Positions 41,551-53,360 are shown, counted from the stretch's first letter. The stretch is DNA of 64,000 bases from Puccinia triticina (GCF_026914185.1 NC_070575.1:2935001-2999000); one strand, 5' to 3'. The notes: generated by a model not told the origin, from the sequence alone. Program-made: numbers and translations.

Positions 41551-41885
41551 TTTATTTTTGCTCATCAACCAAACTATGTACTTACATACCCTATATATAT
41601 CTCCACTTTTTGAAATCATATGCCCCTTGGGGGAGTTTCTCTATTGCATCCTCAACATTTAGGATTCACGGCTTAACATCAGGTACCCCTTGAAGATTGG
41701 GGTGTAATTAAGAATACCCCAATTTTGTTGGTGTACCCAGTAGTGTACCCCTTTTTGTTGGTCTATATGAAATAAAACCTTGGGGTGCATTTAGCATGTC
41801 CCAATATAAATCCAAGGACCCCCCTTGGATTTATATTTCATTGGTCAAGATGACCCATTTTGAATTGGGTAAGTGCATCTCAGTT
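41551..41885 (+). repeat. Intergenic stretch with a 15-bp-arm hairpin
   Basis: AATATAAATCCAAGG at 41803-41817 and its exact complement at 41823-41837 around a 5-base loop ACCCC. The rest holds GGTGTACCC/AGTGTACCCC words and no gene. Confidence 0.6.
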
Positions 41886-42479
41886 AAACAGGGATGACTT
41901 CCTCCCAGCCAAATATTGCTGTCAGTGCACATGTTTGAAGATTCATTCAATAGTCTTGCCGGAGCACCGGAGACAATCTGAAGCATGAAGCCAGTGTTAG
42001 AGCATCTCCAGCAGGGGCAGTAGTTTTGCGGCTGTAAAACCCACGGTTGCAGCCCAAAGTTCGGATATTCAGGGTTTACAGCCCGCAGGTCAACCACCAC
42101 AAAGGAGCTATTCTGCTAGTTTGGACTGCAAATGTCCTACAACCTTGCATCCCGGCTCGGACCATTGCCTTTTGATTTTAATTTCTTTGCCTTGCATCAC
42201 ACCTCTTTTGCACTGCCAACAATCAATATCAATACCAGCCATGGATTGCCAATCCCTCATTGAAAATATCATCAATTCTCAAGCAGCTATTCTCTCCAGA
42301 TCAAGGATGATCCAATTGGTCATCTCTTGCAGAAGAAGACAAAGAAGACAAACATCAGCCAAAACACCAAGGCTCACAACCAGGTCAATCACCCAACTTA
42401 CCCCGCAACTTTGAAGCTGGGTATCAACAATTAATTAAAGACTATTTTTCTAACTCCACAACCTACACTGAAGTCTTGT

Positions 42480-43345
42480 TTTGGCAAAGATTCCAAATGC
42501 ATAGACCTCTTATCTTGAAGATTGTTGGCGCACAACCAATATTTTGTTCAAAAGAGAGATGCGGTTGGCAAGCCTGGCTTGCATGCACTGCAAAAGATCA
42601 CTAAATAAATTGAAATGCTTGCCTAAAGAGGCGCTGCCAATGCAAACAACAAGTATCTTTGCATATCTGAAAGCACAGCCCTTGAAAGTCTAGATTGATT
42701 TTGCACATCAATTATTGAAATATACACCTCAGGCACCCAACAGCGGTGGACTGCATGCACTGGCCTTGGAAGAGCTGCCTGGAAAGGGGTATATCAATGG
42801 AAGGAAAAAGTGTTTAATATTTCTCCAGCTGTTGATTGATTTTTTTTACCATGTCTCATAAAAGCTAGCAACAATTGTCCTTGAAGGTGCCATACCTCAA
42901 GACCTTTGGTTCTGGCATGCGTTTTTTGGGCTCCCCGGTTTGCACAACAATATCAACATTCTCAACGTGAACCCCCTTTTCATCAACCTTTTTAATGGTG
43001 TGGCTCCAAAATGCCAGTTCAAAGTCAATGGAAACATATACAGACAAGGATATTATCTAGCGGACGGCATATATCCGGACTACGCTGCGCTTGTCAAGAC
43101 AATCTCTCAGCCGCAAGGGCTTGAACGTAAGGTACATCAACCATTTTCAAGGGTAAACTATCAAAATAAATCAACAGACTGATGCATTGATGGTTTCTTT
43201 TTAGAATTTTGCAAAAATGCAAGAGGCACTCCAAAAAGATGTGGAGCAAGCTTTTGGTGTGCTACAGGCTTGCTTTTCAATTGTGGCCAAGCCAGCGCAA
43301 GGATGGAGTGATGGGATTGAAGAAACAAGAGAAATTACAAATGAG
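42480..43345 (+). pseudogene. PIF/Harbinger DDE transposase, inactivated
   Basis: Fragments in order: LHALQKI, GAANANNKYLCISESTALES, FCTSIIEIY, then QDLWFWHAFFGLPGLHNNIN, NPLFINLFNGVAP and GYYLADGIYPDYAALVKTIS. After a GTACAT to TTTTTAG intron (43132-43204) comes FAKMQEALQKDVEQAFGVLQ. The second catalytic Asp (usual HNDIN) is Asn here, while the Glu in KDVEQAFGVLQ is kept. Stops and frame changes break the first third. It cannot be active. Confidence 0.75.
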
Positions 43346-43755
43346 TAAAACTTACTCAACATCTTCCTCATCACTACCTTTTTCCTCCCCTTTGTCTCCT
43401 TTGTCTTGATCCTCCTCCTTTTTGTTGTCTTCATCGTCTTTGTTGTCATTGGCCTCCTCCTCATCCCCCTCTACCTTGACTACAGCTTTTTTTCTGGCTC
43501 TGCGGGTTGTATTTTTGGCCTCGGGTTGTTTCTTTCTTTGAGTTTGCCTTGTCATTCAAGTCGGACTTGATTGCTGCTTCTTTTGCTTTCTGTTCCATCT
43601 CCTTTTTTTTGTGTCTTCCTCCTTTTGCTTCTTGGCCTTGGCTTTCTTGCGGGCCTTTTCTTGAACAATCTTGTCCATAATTTTGGCTTGTTTCCATTCA
43701 AAAAAACCCTGTCTAGTGGGGTACAGTCAAAAGATTGGTGCCCATGATTGATTTG

Positions 43756-44633
43756 TCAGCCATTGATGCTCTGAGCTTGCAATTTGCCGGCCAAGTCTCG
43801 TTGAAATTTAATCAAATCTTCCTTCCATTTCACAGCTTTTAATTCTTGGAACCTTGCTTCCTTTTCCTTCTTGTTTCCAGGTTGGGCAAGCACAAGTGCA
43901 TTAGACTGAGTAGCAGTTACATCACTTGCAGCATCTGAGTGGATTATTTCCAAGGAGAGATCAAGTACAGTGGACCGCTGGACAGAGATAAGTCAGATTC
44001 TGTATCCTTGTTCTTTTTGCAGTAATTGTGCCACTTGGGTGAAGAAGAGAGCACATTGAAACATCAAAGGTGAAGAAAGACCTTTTTCTCAGTTGCTGTG
44101 TAGAGCTTGAGCGCGCCACTGATCTGATCCTCTGCATTTTTTCCACTCTGGTTTGCTTGCTGAAGCTGCTTGTAGCATCCGTTGAATTTATTGACACAGC
44201 GCTGAATGCCCTGCCAACTAGTTTTGATGCTTCTCATAGTCCGCTGGTAGGTCGTAATCTTTGATAAGTAGTGATGGCAAACACGGGACCAGAACTTATC
44301 ACCTGACTGATTAGTAGCGTTCACAGGGTCCTCCATTGTTTCAAGCCAGGACCAACAAATTTCTACATCCTTGTCTTCAGTATAGTTTGGCATGCGTTTC
44401 AAAGTTTCTTTGCTGTTGATGTTTTCATCTTTGGTAGTTTTCTTCTTTGCGGTGCCCTGTTGTGGCTTCTTAGGGGTATGTTTGGCTTGCTTCTCAGGAT
44501 TCACGTTGGGCTTGCGGATACACTGTTTTTTGGCAGGGAGCTTTTTGTTGTTCGGTTCATCATCAAGGACCTCAATAGTGCAAGCGTCTGGAATAAAATC
44601 AGTTAATGAATCTTCCCAACGGTAGAAATACAA
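43756..44633 (-). CDS. Myb/SANT-like accessory protein of the Harbinger element
   Basis: The exon 44633-44064 is open for 189 codons. A Lys-rich leader is followed by a trihelix/SANT-like region: YTEDKDVEICWSWLETMEDP, then FWSRVCHHYL and SIKTSWQGIQRCVNKFNGC. This matches the DNA-binding partner that brings Harbinger transposase to the element ends and the nucleus. A later piece, 43953-43756, reads GNKKEKEARFQELKAVKWKE and probably continues it through an unresolved intron. A highly charged Lys/Glu frame down to 43352 may be its tail. Better preserved than the transposase. The start codon is uncertain. Confidence 0.55.
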
Positions 44634-45260
44634 CGGTGAAATACAATCATACTTTTTGTCTTCTTTTTTGTTGGATTTGGGAGCTTTTTGCCGTTGATTC
44701 CATCATCAACAGCCTCATTAGCCTGAATGTCTGTAAGAAAGAGTTAGTCCTTCTATTGTGGCCAGAAAGTTGATGAAAAATATGCCGTACTTTTGTTGGT
44801 CTGCTTCTTTGAATTTTTTTGGGGAGGTTGAGTTTTCTGGAGTGGGATTGATTGGGTAGTGACTTGGGAGGCATATTAATTGGTGGGATTGAACAATTTG
44901 GTGTTGAGTGTTGGCCTTGGGTTTGGTGGAAGTGTTCAAACAGTGGTTTGCCAAGACTTGAGATGGGCTGTAGAGGGGAGCTAGATTTACAGTCTTTAAC
45001 TGTATCTAGCGCCCAATTTACCCCCCCCCCCCCCCCCGGATGGGAGCCAAGTTTTGGGTGCGGGGCTGGAAAGTGTTGTTACAGCCGCAGTTTACAGCCC
45101 CTGCTGGAGATGCTCTTAGATCCTATGAAGGAAGGTGTTGATGCCAGTGGAGTGACCAGGGAGTGGTTGATCATGTTCAAGAAGAAGTTAGACCCAGAAT
45201 ACACTGTCTTCACCGGTATTGAAAACCTATCAGCCCAATTGGGCCAGTGCCAGCAATCCT

Positions 45261-46111
45261 GACCACTTGGGATGATTTACGTTCTGCTGAAGGGTTATAG
45301 GAAAAAGTAAATTCCTATTCTCAAGCAACTGATGATTTTTTGAGGGTTTCACATTGACTCATACAAGCATGATTTTTTCAGCTTTATAATGGCAGAGTGG
45401 TTGATGCCTACTTGAACCTGGTAATTCATAAGCATCTTTTGGTGCATTTCTGTTGACCCAAAAAATCTAGAATCCATTGACCCAGACATAAGTGAGCCCA
45501 GCAATGGGCCTGTTCAATCTTCAAATATACTACTCTGCCCAAAACATAAATCATATGTCTGGCTCCATAAAATTGTCTCTTTTTTATGTGGTAGGTTGAC
45601 CTGGGAAACACATCAGGCTACCTGGGTAACACTTCCAGTTGACTGGGCAACACTTCTGCTTACCTGGGTAACACTTTTGGCTACCTGGTTACCTGGATAC
45701 TACTGTTGGTTACCTGGGTACCAGTTTTGGCTACCTGGGTATCACTTTTGGTTAGCTTGATGTATGCCATAATGCCAATTTTTAGTAGTTTTATGATTTA
45801 CTCATTTTTTGGCAGGGGGGGGGGGGGTACCCTGAAACGTTACCTTGTTACCTCCCAGCCAAATGATGTAGCAGGAAACGTGCCCATGGTACCCAGGGAT
45901 GCCAGGCTGGTACTAGGGTTCTAGGGAGTGAACTGTTTGCTTTATAAAATGAGATGATGGCCTGTTCACTTCCAGGGACACAGTTTTGTTGGGAGTGAAA
46001 TGATTTGTCTACCAAAAAAGAAATAAGCCTTCATGGTTGTTAGGGAGTGAACCATTTTCTCTATCAAAGAAAAAGCTGGCCTTTTTGAGTTCCAGGAACC
46101 ATGCTTCCTAG
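45261..46111 (+). repeat. Minisatellites left of the copia element
   Basis: 45600-45760 has a roughly 25-30-bp unit CTACCTGGGTAACACTTTTGG. From about 45915 a roughly 65-bp unit begins (GGGAGTGAACTGTT, CTGTTCACTTCCAGG) and runs into the copia insertion at 46111. It resumes at 52334. 45261-45600 shows nothing recognisable. Confidence 0.65.
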
Positions 46112-46245
46112 TGTTGTAACCTAACCGATTAGGTTACAATTGGTGACACTCGCCTACCCCAAAGACCATACTGAGTCACCCGGAGAATAAGCTGCAGAGC
46201 TTATTCTCCACCAATTCATAGATATTCATTGCTTTTGTCTCATTA
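46112..46245 (+). repeat. Copia 5' LTR (134 bp)
   Basis: TGTTGTAACC to GTCTCATTA. It begins with a near-palindrome around TTGTAACCTAACC/GGTTACAA and contains a perfect hairpin at 46182-46209: GGAGAATAAGCT, GCAG, AGCTTATTCTCC. Both are kept in the 3' copy. Confidence 0.9.
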
Positions 46246-46256
46246 GGTTATGAGCC
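46246..46256 (+). promoter_or_regulatory. Copia primer-binding site, half-tRNA type
   Basis: GGTTATGAGCC directly follows the LTR. Its complement GGCTCATAACC is the anticodon arm of initiator tRNA-Met, with CAT as anticodon. Drosophila copia is known to be primed by a 5'-half initiator tRNA at such a site. Confidence 0.7.
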
Positions 46257-47321
46257 TGTAAATCTCGCCATACCTCCCTTCCCAATCTCTCTATCAGCAA
46301 GGTAGCTTTGGATCAAGCATAATCAACCTGTCTCTCTCAGTATCTTCAAGAATCGTCATCAATCTTCAAGGGTATCCCAGCTTAGGGAATAATTGTCCCG
46401 ACACACTTTTTTTTTGCTTGTTTCCTTTCTCCGGCTCTCTTTGCTTGGCGGACCATTGGATCTTCTGAGGTTATTGAGCACCTGCGACTGTTTACTTGAT
46501 TTTCTGAGTCTTCATCGCTTTCCCCGCAACCCTCTCTGACAGTGGAAGAACAAGCACATTGTGATAAAGCAAAGCAGTACGCCAACACTGTGAAATCTAC
46601 TCCCTGGCACGGGGTAGGGCTGAGACACAATCTTGTTATTCCAACGTCTACTCCTCTCTCTATTTTTTCCAAAGAACTCAGACGATCAAGTAAGTAGTTT
46701 CAGACTGCTTGCTTGCCTCGGTTGACTCTTTGGTCTACCCCCCCTTTTTTCCCCCGTTGTTTCTGTTGTTTTATGTCCGATCCCATTTGACCGGCTTCCC
46801 CTTCTGGTTCTCAACGCCGCACATCCGCTTCCTCCGTTTGGTCAGGACAATCAATCGCCAAACTCAGTGGACAGGTTCTAGTCGATGCAGTCACAGCTTC
46901 GATTCGAGACACTCCCCATCGTCTGGATCAGATTTTTGGCCAAATCCCCAGTCCCAACAATCAACCCGTTCCGTCAACTCAACCACCCGGTGAAATCACT
47001 TTCATCGACCAGAGAATCCCAGGTGCTTGGCAGCAAGCATGACCGGCCACTCCCAGGAATAGATACTATCCGCAACTCCTGAATTTTGCGGCTTTCCAAC
47101 CGACTGACGCTAACGCTGTCCTGACGGAACGACACTACACTCCACTGCCACGGTCCACATTTTGCCAACCAATTTTTCCTCCCCCAGCTCCACCACCACC
47201 TCCCCCCCCTCCCCCCTCTTTTGTCTCGCCAGTCATATCTCAAGAGGACAACTCGTCCGATAACATTGACATCCCACCTTCACCCCCGTCTCCCAATCAC
47301 CCTCTGCCAACCTCTTTTGTC
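46257..47321 (+). other. Copia leader region
   Basis: About 1.07 kb between primer site and gag start. C/T-rich with Pro-coding runs at about 47180-47320. Open frames such as 46709-46993 show no domain. Confidence 0.45.
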
Positions 47322-48610
47322 ATGGACCCTCCGCCTCATCTCTCCGCGGCGCAACGTGCGGCAGATCTGGCCAAAGCCAAAGCGCAGCTGGAAGAGTCGA
47401 AGATTGTTGGCCAGGCGATTCATACAGCAACTTTGAACATCCCAACTGAAAACGTCCTTGCCGCCAATGGATCAAATTTCAAAATTTGGACCCGTGAGTT
47501 GCGTGAAAAGGCCACTATCCATCTCAATGAAAAAGATTTTTTCAGCAAGACCAAGGCGAATTTGGTCCTCGAGAAGATTGGGCGAGCAATATTCCTTGCG
47601 ATGATTCACGAATTGCTCAAATCGGATGTCCATGGTTTGGCATCTTGTCACAACATGTTTGACCTGATGTTCAAGAAGTTCAAATCGGTCAGCAGGGCGG
47701 CTCAGCTAGACGTGTTTTACCGCTTCATCGAGTTCAAGAATTTGGCAAATCCGACAGCAGCTGGGGTGGCGTCAAGACTCAAGGATCTGGCGACGGAGTG
47801 GAAGAACCTGAAAGTCAATCTAACCATGGACATCTTCATGGGTTTTGTCCTTCAAAGCAGTCTGGGGCAAGACACATCTCTTGGTATCGATTTCGACAGA
47901 CGGGTAGAGTTAGAACTTCAACAATCCCCTGACTGCGTTACCCCGACTTTTGATTGATTGGTCCAGCTCCTTACGGCCTGCAAGCTTCAAGACAAGCACA
48001 CGAGACCAGCCAGCAAGCCTCAATTGATTCCAAGTCACTCGCCAGCCATCCACCACTCGTTGACGGAATTGCCGCCTTTTGATCAATCGGCTTTTCTGGC
48101 TGACATCCCCGAGATCAAACTGCCGGCGGCGCTCGAATTTCATCACGTCACGGCAAACAGATGCTGAAGCTGCGGCGACGCCTCACACTATCTCATGGAC
48201 TGCCCGACCTGCTCCAGAGCAAATCCGGTAAGCAGAAGGCAACGCGGCCCGGGTGCACTATCATACCGCCCAGCACAGCTCCCTTGGCAACAACACCACC
48301 AGGCACCTTTTCTCCCTATGATTGGAGTGGTATATCCCCCTCCTGTCTTCCCTTACGGCCAGCCTTCCTTTCAATCCCTGCCCGGTATCCAACCTCGACA
48401 TCAATGTCACCCGAATCAGTTCTTTCAGCAATACCCCGCGCCCTACCCCCCCGGTTTTCCCCAGTTCCCAAATCCAGCCAATCAGCAACCCGGTCAAACC
48501 CTACGACCTGCCAACAGCTACCAACCATCTCAAAGCCAGCAACAACGTCAACAACACAGTCAAGTCTGTTCTCGACCAGACTATCAACAGGTGGGGCATC
48601 AGCGAAAGAG
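47322..48610 (+). pseudogene. Copia gag, inactivated
   Basis: The frame starts at ATG 47322 with an Ala/Lys helix (LAKAKAQLEES). A gag domain follows (NFKIWTRELREKATIHL, SRAAQLDVFYRFIEFKN). A TGA at 47955-47957 interrupts it, the same frame continues, and a second TGA at 48165-48167 falls on the second position of the CCHC knuckle, which otherwise reads C-x-SCGDASHYLMDC. A Gln/Pro-rich tail ends near 48610, where the frame passes to that of protease by an apparent indel. Gag would form the particle. Confidence 0.8.
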
Positions 48611-51600
48611 GCCGAGGTATCTGATTCCCTTGATGGGGTGGCAGATGTTGATTTTGGAGCCATGACGGCAGATTTAGACGTAAGTACCCGCGCTATTGTT
48701 GATTCGGGTGCTACCCATCACCTCACGGGAGAACTCCGTCTCCTCCACAACTTCCGGTTACTCAAAGCCCCCATTGCTTTGAATGTGGCTACATCAGGGT
48801 CTGGAGCCTACATATCTGGCGCTGGAGAACTCCATTTCCGAGGGCCCGGGGACACTACCATAACTATCTCTGGTGTGTTATTCTGTGAGCAGGCACGTTC
48901 CACTCTCATATCTCTGGCGGCCCTCCGGAAAGCTAACTGGTTGTTTGCATATGTCAATCCCAGTGACAATTTTGTCATCTTTGACACACAAGGTGTACAA
49001 ATGTTCCGGTGCCCTTTTGAGCGAGCAAAGAACAGGTGGTGCATCCCATATCCGATTGTTGTCCAACCCGCTCGACCGTCTTTGCTTCTGGTCTCATCTT
49101 CCAATTTCCCTATTGTTCCTGCCTCTTCCAAACCGCTGTCAGATTCCCCTTCCTCAACAATTCCTGCATCTGTCTCTCCTTTGACTGTTGAATTTTTTTC
49201 TCATCTGCCTTTCTCTACTGAAATCAAAGGCTCTGATGCCGTTTCCTCTACTCCCATTGCGTCCAAAACTGAGGCACTCGCCAATACGACAAATGATCCT
49301 TTTGTCACTCCATTTGAACGGGTTTATCCGTCTTCATGGAGAGCCGAGTCACTCACTGAGGCAGAAAAAGTACTACTTTGTTGGCATCGGCTCTTTGGGC
49401 ACGTCAGTCTACAAAAAATCAGGTCCTTGATCAAACAACGTCTGGGTTTTGGACTACCAACTGATCTACCACCCAGGAAGATACACTGTCCCGTATGTGC
49501 TATCACGAAGAGTACCAGTCTCAATCCTCTGACCAGTACGATGAGGAGGCCAGAGAGACTCAAAATACTTTGCACAGATCTAATGGGACCTTTCCCAATA
49601 GAGTCCATTGATGGGGCTTAATACCTGCTTACGCTGCGTGATGTGGCGACGGGTTATTCCTATGTACGCAGTCTGAAAGCAAAGTCTGAGGCCAACGACG
49701 TCCTGATCAAGATCATCAGGAAACTAGAGAAACAAACCGGCAACGTGGTGAAAATTCTCTGCAGCGACAACGGCGGAGAATTTGCCAGCAAGAATTTTTC
49801 CAATTTTTTGAAGGAAAAGGGAATTATTGCCAAGCAATACCTGCCATATCACCATTATCAAAATGGAGTAGTGGAATGTTTCAACCGTACAGTTGCAGAT
49901 ATGGGCCGCACAGTTTTAAGCGACAGCAGTCTACCACGTTCCTTTTGGAACTATGCTTTTCTTTGGGCAAACCACATCCTCAACAGGGTGCCGAACAAAG
50001 CAAGCAAAGGAAAGACACCGTATGAGGCTATGTTCAACAGGCCGCCTAATTTCAACACCTTCCGCGTTTTTGGCTCCAAGGCATACATTCACATTCCTGT
50101 TGAGAAGCGCAATAAGCTTGAGGACAGAGCGTATGAGGCCCACGTGGTGGCTCATCTAGAAGCTAGCAAGGGCTGGCTTTTCTATCTACCTTTTGAGAAC
50201 AAATTTGTGTCCTCGGCCATGGCACGGTTTGTTGACAGCATTCCGCGTGTATCACTGCCTCAGCCTAAGGCAGCTGTTGATAAAGCACCATCTGACGCGT
50301 CGGATGAAGTGGTATCTAATTTCATTGCGCATCAGATTGAGCTGGGAAATTTTGTCAATGAAATGGAATTTGAAAATTAGGAGCTCCTTGTTGACGCTGT
50401 ACTCCAGTCCTGCACTTTTTTTGGGATCAACATTCCCAAGACATTTAAAAAGGCCATGAAGTCGGAAGATAAAGACAAATGGGCTAGCGCGATAGCGGAA
50501 GAACTCTTGAACCACAACAGATGGATGTCTGGGAATCCAAACCCATGCCCGCAGGGACAAAACCCCTTGATGTGCGCTGGGTCTTTGCCAAAAAGAGCGG
50601 AGTGGATGGGCTTTCCCACCGTTTCAAAGCCTGCTACGTGGCTAAAGGCTTCAAACAAGTGGCTGGAAAGGATTTCAATTTAACGTTTGCGCCAACGGCA
50701 ACGTTTGTTTCTATCCGGCTGTTGTTAGCGGTGGCGGCGCGTTTTAACTGGCCTGTGCACAGCTTTGATTTTGTGGCGGCATATCTAAACTTGCCTATTG
50801 ATGAAGAGATCTGGGTGAAACCCCCAGAAGGCGTTAACGTCCTGGAAGGAAACGGTTTCCTACTCAAGAAGGCGTTATATGGTACACGACAAGCGGCGCG
50901 ATGTTGGTGGCTCCACCTGCAAGCGCAGACAAATTGGGATATTCGCCGTTGCAGTATGACAACAGTCTCTACATACTGCGTCACGTAAAAGAATCGGGCG
51001 TGATTTGGGTACACGTAGATGATGGCGTTGTGACAGCATCCAGCAAGGCTTTAATGCGCAAGCTGGAAGCGGATCTGAAGGACGTTATCCAAATCAAGTG
51101 GAGCCCTCAGCTGGACTCAATTGTTGGCGTAAAAATTGAACGCAGCGCTGAAGGTTTCATTCTCACTCAGCCTAAGCTCATTCGCACAATCCTACCTGAG
51201 GAATGGGATGAGGTTCAAGTCGCAAAGACCCTCTGCCGACAAACTACAATGCACCTACTGAGAAGGGAGACCCATCCTCCTTGACCATTTATCTGCATAT
51301 CTTGGGTATGTTCAGCTATCTAGCTGTTGGAACTCGGCCCGATATTGCGTTCGCGGTAAATTATCTCGCGCGGTTCTCGGCAAAACCTAGTGTGACACAC
51401 TGGAAAGGCCTACGCCATTTGGTGAACTACCTGGCGGGTACTACTGATCAACGTCTTTGCCTTTTTCCTAAGGAAAACCCACGGGCGCTGGTGACTTACT
51501 GTGACACCTTGTGGGGTGGCGACTTCTCTCGATCGGCCTATGGAGTCCTGATACAATTTTTGGGATGTCCGGTCCTCTGGGTCGCAAGGCAACATGCGTT

Positions 51601-51943
51601 GGTGGCCGCTTCAACGTGTCATGCGGAGTACATGGCCCTGGGTGCCGCCACTTGTCACACTCTCTTGGTACGTCATCTGCTGAAAGACATCCTTAAAATA
51701 GATTTTGTCGGGCACCTCCACTGCAACAATCAATCGGCAGTTAAGGTAGGTACGGACGACGCGGCCAACAAACGCACTAGGCATACTGATAGGGATTTTT
51801 ATATCACGAATGAAGCGCTGTGTTGTAAACTAACCACTTTAAGCTGGGTTCCCACAGCAGAGCAGCGGGCTGACATTTTCACCAAGAGTCTGCCTCCGGA
51901 ACTGTTCCGCAGGATGCGGAGTTTCCTCCTCCAACCTGAATGA
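48611..51943 (+). pseudogene. Copia pol: protease, integrase, RT, RNase H, inactivated
   Basis: Protease active site VDSGATHHLTG near 48700. The integrase zinc finger is HRLFGH to CPVCAITKST, with the core Asp in LCTDLMGPF, Asp in SDNGGEF and Glu in NGVVECFNRT. RT begins LDVRWVFAKK and has DFVAAYLN, KKALYGTRQAARCW and HVDD in place of YVDD. RNase H keeps CHAEYMAL and ADIFTKSLP, but the usual DNQSAV reads NNQSAV. Breaks: TAA at 49619, TAG at 50378, and frame changes near 50510, 50920 and 51270. All domains are present in copia order, so this is a full copy that has decayed, not a deletion derivative. Confidence 0.9.
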
Positions 51944-52013
51944 TTGATTTCCTCTCTTTTTTCTCAGGCACAATTCTCCGCACCCATTTGTCTGCCTTTT
52001 CTTCCTCCAGCAC

Positions 52014-52016
<3 letters not shown>

Positions 52017-52047
<31 letters not shown>

Positions 52048-52049
52048 CT
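52017..52049 (+). repeat. Poly-T tract
   Basis: About 33 consecutive T inside the copia element between pol and the 3' LTR, followed by CTTCTC-rich sequence. Length may be affected by assembly. Confidence 0.8.
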
Positions 52050-52199
52050 TCTCTCTTCTCTCTACGTTTTGTCTCCCCACTTCCTTTATTCTTCTTTTCT
52101 CTTAAAAGCTCAAAACTCTCTGTGTTCACTTCTTCTTTATTGTTATTATTTTTTGACTACTGTTGTAAACAGGGTCTTGCGGCTAGGCAAGGGGGTGGC

Positions 52200-52333
52200 T
52201 GTTGTAACCTAACCAATTGGGTTACAATCGGTGACACTCGCCTACCCCAAAGACCATACTGAGTCACCCGGAGAATAAGCTGCAGAGCTTATTCTCCACC
52301 AATTCATAGATATTCATTGCTTTTGTCTCATTA
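52200..52333 (+). repeat. Copia 3' LTR (134 bp)
   Basis: Matches 46112-46245 except at three positions in the first 35 bases. Two of the three are CG in one copy and CA or TG in the other. Hairpin at 52270-52297 identical to the 5' copy. Confidence 0.9.
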
Positions 52334-53360
52334 CCTAGGGACCATTCTTGTTTAGGGAGTAAATCATTCTTGTTTAGGGAGTGAACCATTCTTGTTATCC
52401 AGTAAATATACTGGGGTGTTTACTTCTGTAAATCATGTTTCTAGGGAGTGAGCTGTTCTCTCTATCAAACAGAGACTGGCCTGTCTACCTCCCAGGACCA
52501 TATTTTCTAGGGAGTGAGCTGTTCTCTCCATCAAAAAAGAGGCCAGCCTTTTTACTTCCAGGAATCATTTTTGTAGGGACTGAACTGTTCTCGTTATTGA
52601 AACATTTGACTGGGCTGTTCACTTCACATGTTTTCTAGGGAGTGAACTTTTCTCTCTATCAATAGATAAGCTTCCCTGTTCACTTTTGGAAACTCCCTAT
52701 GAGGAACTATGATTAGGGGGTATCAAATATGAGAAATTCACAATTAGAAACCAGTCAATTAGCCAAAAATAAAATTGCTCACCAGTGGAACCCAAAATGG
52801 GGGAGAAGAAGGACCAGCATGTATTACAAATTGTGGGTTTTTTCAAACCAGTCAATTAAATAATGGTGGATTTGGTAATATTTGATACCCCCTATTTGCT
52901 AGACTGTTCACACCCGGGAAGCATGTTTTCTATGAAGTGAACTGTTTGCTTATAAAAAAAGCCGCTGGGCTGTTCACTTACGGCAACCAAGTTTTCTAGG
53001 GAGTAAACTATTCTCTGGAACCAAAAAGAAACAAGCCTGTTCACATCCAGGTATATTCTTGTTTTCCAGGAAATGAACATTTTTCATCATCCAGAACCAA
53101 ACTGGCCTGTTCATTTGGGAAAACCTTTTTTTCTACGGGGTGAACCATTTTCTCTATCAAGGGAGAAGCTGACCATTTCCCCCCTCTGGGAATAGTAACC
53201 CTTTTTTGTTATTCCAAAAAAAACTGGGATGTTCACTTCCAGAGAACATGTCTATGGGGAGTGAGCCGCTCTTTGTATCAATAAGATGCTGCCTGTTCAC
53301 TTCTGGGTACCATCTTTTCTAGGGAGTGAGTCATTCTCTTTGCCACCCAGTTACTCCTCC
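52334..53360 (+). repeat. 65-bp minisatellite right of the copia element
   Basis: Units CTAGGGAGTGAGCTGTTCTC and ATCAAAAAAGAGGCCAG-like parts start at about 52442, 52509, 52574 and 52638 (64-67 bp). It is interrupted by a 52690-52890 stretch without the unit, which carries TTTGATACCCCC words at both ends, and then continues to about 53345. Confidence 0.75.

Larger units (their letters stand above)
42000..45115 (+). mobile_element. PIF/Harbinger DNA transposon with both proteins, decayed
   Basis: 3,116 bp between inverted repeats that begin GAGCATCTCCAGCAGGGGC (19 of 19 identical), with a weaker match for about 18 bp more. Flanked by TTA on both sides (41997-41999, 45116-45118), the usual 3-bp target of this superfamily. 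It encodes a DDE transposase on the plus strand and a Myb/SANT-like protein on the minus strand, the standard two-gene set. A run of 17 or so C at about 45020 lies near the right end. Confidence 0.85.
41886..45260 (+). pseudogene. HECT-type E3 ubiquitin ligase fragment split by a PIF/Harbinger element
   Basis: Before the insertion the frame reads VHMFEDSFNSLAG, then a TGA at 41979-41981. After removal of 42000-45115 and one TTA it continues in the same frame with DPMKEGVDASGVTREWL and LDPEYTVFTG, ending near 45260. This is the start of a HECT domain (EDS/EDAxNxL, GxDxGGxTREW, NPxYxLF), which transfers ubiquitin to substrates. The catalytic Cys part is absent. The in-frame TGA and the truncation mark it as a remnant even before the transposon came in. 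Confidence 0.6.
46112..52333 (+). mobile_element. Ty1/copia LTR retrotransposon, degenerate
   Basis: 6,222 bp between 134-bp LTRs, flanked by the 5-bp duplication CCTAG (46107-46111 and 52334-52338). Protein order gag, protease, integrase, RT, RNase H is that of copia elements. The LTRs differ at three positions, all transitions. A half-tRNA-type primer site follows the 5' LTR, and a purine tract (AGGCAAGGGGGTGGC) precedes the 3' LTR. Stops and frameshifts in gag and pol rule out autonomy. Confidence 0.95.
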
